Below are positions 7,960 through 14,147 of a DNA stretch of 35,040 bases, piece by piece. This stretch comes from an uncultured Clostridiaceae bacterium (GTDB taxonomy: Bacteria; Bacillota; Clostridia; Oscillospirales; Ruminococcaceae), in the NCBI GenBank assembly GCA_946411985.1, contig CAMKFY010000002.1, positions 1 through 35,040 on the forward strand. Reading direction: 5' to 3'. Position 1 is the stretch's first letter. Each line of letters opens with the position of its first letter. A program made the translations under genes and the position numbers. Under the pieces are notes generated by a model. The model saw only the letters and a list, made by a program, of their open reading frames with translations. It did not search any database and was not told the origin of the DNA.

Positions 7960-8961
7960 TTGGAAGATATAAAATGCATATTAGAGAAGTTTTGTGAAAT
8001 AAATTCAACAATTTCGCAAGAAGAGTTAGCAATAAAAGAAATTACTAAGTTTTTACCGAGTAGTTGTGTATATAAAAAAGATGGAATAGGAAATTTAGTG
8101 GTAAATAAAAACGTAAACGGCTCAAATCTTAGTATAATGCTAACAGCAAACATAGACGAGCAAGGGCTCATGGCATCTGACATAGAGCCGTGCGGAAGTG
8201 TTAAATTTAAAGCTTTAGGCGGCATAGATATAGCGTGTCTGCCGGGCAGTAGAATAATATCAAAAAACAATTTAAATGGCGTTATATGCATGAAAAAACC
8301 AGTACACCTACAAACTGATGAAGAAAGAAGAGGTTATGTTAACATTAAAGAACTATTCATAGACTTTGGTTTTGCAAACAAAGAGCAGGCAGAAAAGCAT
8401 ATAACGCTTGGCGAGATATTTAGATTTAGTAACGAAAATTTAAACTTTTATTATTCTAATGTAATTTCAAAATTCGTGGCAGATAAAGCTTGTTGCGCTA
8501 TATTACTAAAATTATTAAAAAACCTAGATTTAAATTTTAGTGCCGCATTTTTGGTTAAAGAAAAGATAGGATTAAATTCAGCTAAAACAGCCACATATAT
8601 GTTAAAACCAAATATTGCAATAGTTATAAAGCCATATGTGGAGCCAAATAAAAATTTAAAAGATATAATAATACCAATTGCAAGTAAAGGCGTGGTATAT
8701 AGCGAACAGTTAATAAATATTCTTTACAACACAGCAAAAGAGAAAAATATAGCCATAAGGAAGGTTGTTTTAAACGAACTAATAAACACATCAAAAGCTA
8801 TAGCAACATCTTTAAGCGGAGTGGAAGTTATATCTTTAATGCTGCCTTGCAAGCAGTTTGGAGTTTTTAATGTTATAGATAAGGATACTACTCTAAATTT
8901 ATACGAAATTATTAGTAGTTTCTTAACAAATTTGGCTAGTTCTAACATTAATTTAATTTAG
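7960..8961 (+). CDS. Degenerate M42-family paralog, probably catalytically inactive
   Basis: This 333-residue protein aligns along its length with the preceding M42 peptidase but has lost most active-site residues. The first motif reads TANID instead of EAHTD (N64 for His, D66 kept). The bridging Asp is kept (D175 in VADKAC). The Glu pair has become E201-K202. The next Asp is Lys (K224 in IVIKP), and the last His is gone, with LPCKQF in its place. It cannot hold the usual two metals. The frame is open and it has its own SD (AAGGGTG) and TTG start, so it is not an obvious pseudogene. It might be a structural partner of the intact paralog or a gene in early decay. Its 3' end is duplicated just downstream. 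Confidence 0.75.
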   Translation: MEDIKCILEKFCEINSTISQEELAIKEITKFLPSSCVYKKDGIGNLVVNKNVNGSNLSIMLTANIDEQGLMASDIEPCGSVKFKALGGIDIACLPGSRIISKNNLNGVICMKKPVHLQTDEERRGYVNIKELFIDFGFANKEQAEKHITLGEIFRFSNENLNFYYSNVISKFVADKACCAILLKLLKNLDLNFSAAFLVKEKIGLNSAKTATYMLKPNIAIVIKPYVEPNKNLKDIIIPIASKGVVYSEQLINILYNTAKEKNIAIRKVVLNELINTSKAIATSLSGVEVISLMLPCKQFGVFNVIDKDTTLNLYEIISSFLTNLASSNINLI

Positions 8962-8979
8962 TAAAATATAACACTATTT

Positions 8980-9115
8980 ATTTGCTGTTGCATTGCAAAC
9001 AGTTTAAATTTTTTAATGTTATAGATAAATATACTATTTCTAAAATTTATACGAGATTGTTAACAGTTTCTTAACAAATTTGGTTAGTTCTAATATTAAT
9101 TTAATTTAGTAAAAT
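8980..9115 (+). repeat. Near-tandem duplicate of the M42 paralog's 3' end
   Basis: The block repeats about 8839-8966 (the last 40 or so codons plus stop) with a period near 149 bp. Shared runs include TTTTTAATGTTATAGATAA, GTTTCTTAACAAATTTGG and ATTAATTTAATTTAGTAAAA. The copy carries many substitutions and small indels, including changes that close the frame, so it is a decaying remnant and not part of a gene. Confidence 0.8.
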
Positions 9116-9195
9116 GCAACAATTAAATTCAAATTTATATAAACTCTCATAAAAAGTTTCTAGCAAGTTTATATAAAAAATACGCACAATAATAG

Positions 9196-9226
9196 CATAG
9201 GTTTAAATAAAATTATTAAATCTATG
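9196..9226 (+). terminator. Hairpin, likely terminator after the murD-M42-M42 run
   Basis: CATAGGTTTAA (9196-9206) pairs with TTAAATCTATG (9216-9226) over 11 bp with one G-U and a 9-nt loop. It is followed by TAAAATTTTTATG. The stem is AT-rich and the T-tract is delayed by five bases, so efficiency is uncertain. Confidence 0.45.
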
Positions 9227-9311
9227 TAAAATTTTTATGTTACCTGTGGTTATTATACGCACGCTATTTGTGTGCTATTTAAATTTATAATATTACATAT
9301 AGGAGCCACAA

Positions 9312-10601
9312 TTGAACGAATTTGAATATTTAGATGTAAATAAAAAGCTTTTAAATTTAGCAGAAATTGTAGAAGCTGAAATTAAACCTCAGTTTAGCCA
9401 TATTAACAAACTTATGGCATTTAATGAAACTAAAGTGTTAAAAGCATTTATAAACTCTAAAGTAAGTACCGCGCATTTTATAGAAAGCACGGGTTATGGT
9501 TATGGTGATGCGGGCAGGGAGAAAATAGACAGTTTATATTCTAACGTGTTTGAAGCTCAAGACGCCATTGTGCGCGCTGGCTTTATATCGGGCACGCATA
9601 CAATTTCTGTGGCTTTGTTTGGGCTGTTGCGCCCTAAAGACGTAATTTTAAATGTAACAGGCACCCCATACCCCACAATACATAGCACAATAGGGTTAAA
9701 AACATCAAACAAAAAGAACAGCCTAATAGACTATGGCATTACGTATAAAGAAATTAACATTTTAAATGAGCTCACCAATAATGAAATAAATTTAGATATT
9801 TTAAAAAAAAGTTTAACTAAAAAGGTTAAAGTGGTATATATACAGCGTTCTAAAGGTTATAGCACACGGCCTAGCCTATCTATAGACGCAATAGAGCAAA
9901 TATGTAACATTGTGCACTCCATTAATGAAAACGCTATAGTTTTAGTAGATAATTGTTATGGCGAGTTTGTGCAAAGAAAAGAGCCCACAGCAGTAGGCGC
10001 AGACGTTATATGTGGCTCTTTAATTAAAAACCCTGGTGGCGCAATAGCAAAATGTGGAGGATATATAGCAGGCAAGAAAGAGTTAATAGAGCTTTGCGCA
10101 GATAGGCTTAGTGCACCGGGGCTTGGCAGAGATGTTGGCTGTAACATGAATCAAAATAAAGATATCCTTTTAGGGCTACATGTTGCTCCTTCGTTTGTGG
10201 GGAATGCTTTAAAAACTTCGCTATTTTTAAGATGTTTATTTTATAAAATGGGCTTTAAAGTGTTGCCTGAAGTAGATGCGCATATGAGCGATATTGTTAG
10301 CGTATTGCAATTAAACAACGAAAAAGCATTAATATCTTTTTGTGAAGGCATACAACAATATTCGCCCGTAGATTCATTTGTTCGCCCTGTGCCAGCCGAA
10401 ATGCCAGGCTACAGCAACAACGTTATAATGGCAGCAGGCACATTTGTAAACGGTGCATCGTTAGAATTAACTGCAGACGCACAACTATGCCCACCCTACA
10501 ACGTTTTTGTGCAAGGCGGGCTATGCTACTATTCATCTAAGTATTGCATATTAAAAACTGCCGAAAAAATGCTAAATGAGAAACTAATAGAATTGCAATA
10601 G
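9312..10601 (+). CDS. PLP-dependent lyase of the YnbB / 'aluminium resistance' (methionine gamma-lyase-like) family
   Basis: This 429-residue fold-type-I PLP enzyme belongs to the Met_gamma_lyase/YnbB family (COG4100 type). Family hallmarks: FIESTGYGYGDAGREKIDSL near residue 60, ISGTHTIS forming the PLP-phosphate region, VDNCYGEFV with the PLP-pyridine Asp, GSLIKNPGGAIAKCGGYIAG with the likely Schiff-base Lys, and a C-terminal RPVPAEMPGY ... TFVNGASLELTADA block. The true substrate of this family is not settled; members are annotated as methionine gamma-lyase or cystathionine beta-lyase-like, and the metal-tolerance name is historical. TTG at 9312 is the start, 6 nt after AGGAG. It ends convergently with rplS, leaving a 93-bp gap. 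Confidence 0.88.
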   Translation: MNEFEYLDVNKKLLNLAEIVEAEIKPQFSHINKLMAFNETKVLKAFINSKVSTAHFIESTGYGYGDAGREKIDSLYSNVFEAQDAIVRAGFISGTHTISVALFGLLRPKDVILNVTGTPYPTIHSTIGLKTSNKKNSLIDYGITYKEINILNELTNNEINLDILKKSLTKKVKVVYIQRSKGYSTRPSLSIDAIEQICNIVHSINENAIVLVDNCYGEFVQRKEPTAVGADVICGSLIKNPGGAIAKCGGYIAGKKELIELCADRLSAPGLGRDVGCNMNQNKDILLGLHVAPSFVGNALKTSLFLRCLFYKMGFKVLPEVDAHMSDIVSVLQLNNEKALISFCEGIQQYSPVDSFVRPVPAEMPGYSNNVIMAAGTFVNGASLELTADAQLCPPYNVFVQGGLCYYSSKYCILKTAEKMLNEKLIELQ

Positions 10602-10694
10602 CCAAAATCTTAAACTTTATCAGCGGTGCATTCAAACGTTCCCCTTACAAGGCCAGCGCACGTACAACATCAAAAAGCGTAACCAAAAGGAAGG

Positions 10695-11039
10695 CTATAA
10701 CCGTTCTTTAACCTTGGCAGCCTTGCCCACTCTTTTGCGCAAATAGTATAGCTTTGCTCGCCTAACCTTACCACGCCGCACAACAACCACACTTTTCACA
10801 TGCGGCGAGTGTATTGGAAATATTCGTTCAACCCCAATGCCACCAGACACCTTTCGCACAGTAAACGTTTCACTAACGCCACCATGCTTTTTAGCTATAA
10901 CTGTGCCTTCAAAAATTTGTATACGTTCCTTCTCACCTTCCTTAATAGCCACCCCAACTTTAACAACGTCACCAATACTAAAAACAGGTGGGGCTTTCTT
11001 AATACATTCACTAGAAATTTTCAAAATGCTCTCAACCAT
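10695..11039 (-). CDS. rplS: 50S ribosomal protein L19
   Basis: This 114-residue protein of the large subunit sits at the 30S-50S interface. Diagnostic stretches are [50 protein letters not shown] and [21 protein letters not shown], with a basic C-terminus [15 protein letters not shown]. The length is standard. ATG at 11039 has a GGAGG SD. It is a single-gene unit here, with its own strong promoter and a roughly 100-nt leader. The usual rimM-trmD neighbours are absent, since the divergent cysK promoter lies immediately upstream. Confidence 0.98.
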   Translation of the reverse strand: MVESILKISSECIKKAPPVFSIGDVVKVGVAIKEGEKERIQIFEGTVIAKKHGGVSETFTVRKVSGGIGVERIFPIHSPHVKSVVVVRRGKVRRAKLYYLRKRVGKAAKVKERL

Positions 11040-11142
11040 AATATATCCAAACCTCCAAAAATTTTAAGAATATAAGAATAACTGTAAATAACCTAACTTG
11101 TTAAAAAGGTAAACACCTAATCGAGCATACACAACGAACATT
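11040..11142 (-). promoter_or_regulatory. rplS 5' leader with attenuator-like hairpin
   Basis: The transcript should start near 11136, giving a leader of about 97 nt before the rplS ATG. Early in it, AGGT-GTTT-ACCT (11107-11118) forms a small hairpin followed at once by a run of T's, like a weak attenuator. Low-GC Gram-positives have a described rplS leader RNA; I cannot confirm a match by eye. The SD GGAGG lies near 11055. Confidence 0.35.
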
Positions 11143-11171
11143 ATTATATCAAACAAATTTAATAAAAACAA
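11143..11171 (-). promoter_or_regulatory. Sigma-A promoter of rplS
   Basis: On the minus strand, TTGTTT (11166-11171) and a consensus TATAAT (11143-11148) are separated by exactly 17 nt. It is divergent from the cysK promoter about 60 bp away. Confidence 0.7.
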
Positions 11172-11230
11172 GTAAAAATTAAAATTAATAAATTTATTAA
11201 ATAAAAATTTATAAATTTGTTTAAAAAAGC

Positions 11231-11259
11231 TTGACATAACTTACATATTTTAGTATACT
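11231..11259 (+). promoter_or_regulatory. Sigma-A promoter of cysK-yjeM
   Basis: Consensus TTGACA (11231-11236), a 17-nt spacer and TATACT (11254-11259). The predicted transcript start is near 11266, leaving a leader of only about 47 nt, too short for a T-box or S-box riboswitch. Confidence 0.8.
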
Positions 11260-11312
11260 ACACTGCAAAAAATAAATTCTAAACATGTAAAATATATAGG
11301 GAGTGATGTGGT

Positions 11313-12239
11313 TTGAGGGTGTTTAAGAATTTGTTCAGTTTAATAGGAGATACTCCAATGCTACTGCTTTCTAACTACGCCAAACATAACAATATAAAGG
11401 CTAGTTTGTTTGGCAAGTTGGAGTGTTTCAACCCAGCTGGAAGCGTTAAAGATAGAGTGGCTCACGCCATGATAGCAGATGCCGAACAAAAAGGATTAAT
11501 AAAACGTGGTTCGGTTATAGTGGAGCCAACAAGTGGCAACACAGGCATTGGCCTAGCTTGCATTTGCGCAGCAAAGGGGTATAGCCTAACTCTCACTATG
11601 CCAGAAAATATGAGCGTGGAACGAATAAATTTAATAAAAGCCTACGGTGCCAACGTGGAATTAACAGAAAAAGAACAAGGCATGGCGGGCGCAATTAAAA
11701 AAGCTGAAGAAATCTTAAAAAACAATGAAGGTAGCTATATGCCAAACCAGTTCTCAAACCCGGCTAACCCTGAAATACATAAACTCACAACAGGCCCTGA
11801 AATATATAACAGCTTGAATGGGAATATAGACTTTTTAGTAGCTGGAATAGGCACAGGGGGCACAATAAGTGGCGTTGGCGAATACTTAAAAAGTAAAAAC
11901 AGTAAAATTAAAATAATAGGTGTGGAACCGTATTCCTCCCCTGTTCTAACTAAAAACATTGCTGGCTCGCATAAAATTCAGGGCATTGGTGCTGGGTTTG
12001 TTCCTAAAAATTTGAACACAAATATTTATGATGAAATAGTGTGCGTTAAAGACGAAGAAGCATATTATACAACAAAAATTATAGCAAAAGAGGAAGGAAT
12101 TTTATTAGGAATTTCTTCTGGTGCTAGCGTTTTTGCTGCGAGCGTAGTAGCTAAAAGGCAGGAAAATTTAAATAAAGTTGTGGTGGCAATATTGCCCGAT
12201 GGCGGAGAAAAATATATTTCCACTGGCGTTTATTTATAG
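11313..12239 (+). CDS. cysK: Cysteine synthase (O-acetylserine sulfhydrylase)
   Basis: This 308-residue fold-type-II PLP enzyme makes L-cysteine and acetate from O-acetylserine and sulfide in the cytoplasm. The PLP Lys lies in FNPAGSVKDRVA, the substrate loop is EPTSGNTGIGLA, the phosphate-binding loop is GIGTGGTISGVGEYL, and the C-terminal part contains GIGAGFVPKNL and GISSGASVFA. Length and motifs fit CysK; a CBS or CysM isozyme is less likely but not excluded. The start is TTG 11313, 9 nt after a GGGAG SD. It is the first gene of a two-gene operon with a YjeM-like transporter, 33 bp downstream. Confidence 0.94.
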   Translation: MRVFKNLFSLIGDTPMLLLSNYAKHNNIKASLFGKLECFNPAGSVKDRVAHAMIADAEQKGLIKRGSVIVEPTSGNTGIGLACICAAKGYSLTLTMPENMSVERINLIKAYGANVELTEKEQGMAGAIKKAEEILKNNEGSYMPNQFSNPANPEIHKLTTGPEIYNSLNGNIDFLVAGIGTGGTISGVGEYLKSKNSKIKIIGVEPYSSPVLTKNIAGSHKIQGIGAGFVPKNLNTNIYDEIVCVKDEEAYYTTKIIAKEEGILLGISSGASVFAASVVAKRQENLNKVVVAILPDGGEKYISTGVYL

Positions 12240-12272
12240 CAATTTAAAATTAATAAAGAAAGGGAGTTTTAT

Positions 12273-13787
12273 ATGTCAGATACAAAAGAGACAAAAAAGA
12301 TAGGTATAACTGGTATAATTCTAATGGTTTTCTCGGTTATATTTGGGTTTGGTAACCCTGCTGTGGCTTATTTAAAAATGGGCTATGCCTCTATAATTTG
12401 GTATATATTTGGGGCGTTCACGTTTTTTCTACCGCTAATGTTTGTGTCTGCTGAGTTTGCAGTATCTTTCAAAAATGAAAGTAGTGGTGGTATATATACC
12501 TGGATGCGCAAATCACGAGGTGAGCTATACGGTTTTGTTGGCAGCTTTATGTATTATTTCGCCATAATTGTATGGATGGTGGGAGTGTCTGCTAGAATAT
12601 GGCCACCTATTTCTTCCTTCATTTTTGGCGAAGATAAAACTAAAAGTTGGAGTGTTTTAGGGCTTGGCAACACACAAACAATTGGGCTGCTTGGAATGCT
12701 ATTAATATTGGCTGTTACATATTTTGCTTCAAGAGGGTTTAACAAAGTTTCCACAATAGCCAAAATTGGCGGGCTTTCTTGCAGTGTAATAAATGTGTTA
12801 TTATATGTTGCAAGCTTTACAATTTTGATTTTGAATAAAGGCTTCTTTGAAGAACCAATAAAAGGCGCTTATTCCTTCCTTAAAACGCCAAACCCAGATT
12901 TTGAAAAACCTATAGTTTTAATAGGGTTTGTTACATTTGCTATATTTGCGTATGGCGGCATAGAAAGCTTAGGCAGCCTTGTAGATAAAGCCAAATCTGC
13001 TAAAACATTCTCAAAAGCGTGCATACTTTCCACAATTTTTATAGCCACAGGCTATTGCACCGCAATACTTTTATGGGGCGTAAGCTCTAATTATACCAAG
13101 CTTGTTTCTTCTGAGGGCGTAACAGTAGGCAATATCACATACGTGCTTATGAATAATTTAGGCACTAAGCTTGGCTTGGCGTTAGGTATGGGCGCACAGC
13201 AAGCAGCAGGAATGGGCGCAATGTTTATGAGAATTATGGGTCTTTCTATGCTACTATGCTTTTGCGGCGCGCTATTTACATTAATATATTCCCCACTTAA
13301 AACATTATTAGACGGTGCGCCTAAAAATATGTGGCCAAAAGCTCTAACAGTAAAAAATAAATATGATATGCCACAAAATGCAATGTGGGTACAGGCCGCT
13401 GTTGTTTGCGTTTTAATAATATCCACATCATTTGTTGGAAAGGATGCTAAAGCTTTGTTTAACGTGTTACAGTTGCTATCTAACGTTGGCCAGTGTTTGC
13501 CATACCTTTTCATAATTGCGTCGTTCCCGGCTTTTAGACGTAAAGATGAGTTAAACCACGATTATAAAATATTTAAAACCAATTTTAGTGTTAATATAGT
13601 ATGTTTGATATCTTTTTTAGTTATATTGTTTGGCACAATTTCTACAATATTTCAACCAGTGCTAACAGAAGAAGAAAATGGCGTATTCCAAACTTGCTGG
13701 ATGCTGTTCGCGCCTGTTATATTTATAAGCATAGCTTTTATAATATTCTACTTCTACAAGAAAAGAGAAGCTGAATCTAACGTTTAG
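12273..13787 (+). CDS. yjeM: APC-superfamily amino acid transporter, YjeM-like
   Basis: This 504-residue integral membrane protein has about twelve hydrophobic segments and belongs to the glutamate:GABA antiporter branch of the APC superfamily. It recalls E. coli YjeM closely: IGITGIILMVFSVIFGFGNP at the N-terminus, ESSGGIYTWMRKS, IIWMVGVSARIWPP, FAIFAYGGIESLGSLVDK, YCTAILLWGVSSN and TLIYSPLKTLLDGAPK all have direct counterparts. The substrate is unknown; lying in one operon with cysK suggests an amino acid or sulfur metabolite, as inference only. ATG 12273 follows AGAAAGGGAG. A strong terminator closes the operon. Confidence 0.88.
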   Translation: MSDTKETKKIGITGIILMVFSVIFGFGNPAVAYLKMGYASIIWYIFGAFTFFLPLMFVSAEFAVSFKNESSGGIYTWMRKSRGELYGFVGSFMYYFAIIVWMVGVSARIWPPISSFIFGEDKTKSWSVLGLGNTQTIGLLGMLLILAVTYFASRGFNKVSTIAKIGGLSCSVINVLLYVASFTILILNKGFFEEPIKGAYSFLKTPNPDFEKPIVLIGFVTFAIFAYGGIESLGSLVDKAKSAKTFSKACILSTIFIATGYCTAILLWGVSSNYTKLVSSEGVTVGNITYVLMNNLGTKLGLALGMGAQQAAGMGAMFMRIMGLSMLLCFCGALFTLIYSPLKTLLDGAPKNMWPKALTVKNKYDMPQNAMWVQAAVVCVLIISTSFVGKDAKALFNVLQLLSNVGQCLPYLFIIASFPAFRRKDELNHDYKIFKTNFSVNIVCLISFLVILFGTISTIFQPVLTEEENGVFQTCWMLFAPVIFISIAFIIFYFYKKREAESNV

Positions 13788-13798
13788 CTTATTAACTA

Positions 13799-13830
13799 CC
13801 CTGCTTTTTAAAATAAGGCAGGGAGTTTTT
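13799..13830 (+). terminator. Intrinsic terminator of the cysK-yjeM operon
   Basis: CCCTGC (13799-13804) pairs with GCAGGG (13818-13823), then AG and TTTTT (13826-13830). It lies 11 bp after the yjeM stop codon. Confidence 0.8.
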
Positions 13831-13842
13831 ACTGCTTTAATC

Positions 13843-14078
13843 TAAAGTTTTATATTTAAAATAGCTCTTTTATTAATAATTCTAATACTCAATATTTTAA
13901 TTTAATATAAATTTTAATTTATAGTAGCTATATTTATTTATAGCTATTAATTTTACACAATTTAAATTAGCTATTTTAAAATAAAGTTTTATATTTAAAA
14001 GGCTTTTTTATTAATAATTCTAATACTCAATATTTTAATTTAATATAAATTTTAATTTGCAGTAGCTATATTTATTTT
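13843..14078. repeat. Two ~98-bp direct repeats in intergenic DNA
   Basis: Copy A (13843-13940) and copy B (13982-14078) both begin TAAAGTTTTATATTTAAAA and share TTAATAATTCTAATACTCAA plus the following 50 bp, with period 139 bp and roughly 90% identity. Both end in GTAGCTATATTTATTT. They contain no open frame. They lie between the converging ends of yjeM and the P-ATPase gene and make up most of the 360-bp gap. Confidence 0.85.
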
Positions 14079-14105
14079 TATTATACCACGCTAAAACATA
14101 AAAAT

Positions 14106-14142
14106 AAATCGGCTACTATTTTTAATTTTTAGTAACCGATTT
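14106..14142 (-). terminator. Intrinsic terminator of the P-ATPase gene
   Basis: AAATCGGTTACTA pairs with TAGTAGCCGATTT over 13 bp (one G-U) around an A-rich 11-nt loop. On the minus strand it is followed by ATTTTTA. It lies 6 bp beyond the ATPase stop. Confidence 0.85.
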
Positions 14143-14147
14143 ATAAT

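Larger units (their letters stand above)
8962..9311. other. Gap holding the duplicated M42 tail, a hairpin and the YnbB-gene SD
   Basis: The first third is a duplicate of the preceding gene's 3' end (separate entry). A perfect 11-bp stem with one G-U follows at 9196-9226. GCACGC/GTGTGC forms a second small hairpin at about 9258-9274. The motif TACGCAC occurs twice, near 9181 and 9255. AGGAG at 9301 is the SD of the next gene. No open frame is credible and no clear promoter was found. Confidence 0.4.

Noticed and set aside
11260-11312. T-box or S-box riboswitch before cysK
   Set aside because: The leader from the predicted transcript start is only about 47 nt, and no T-box core sequence was seen.
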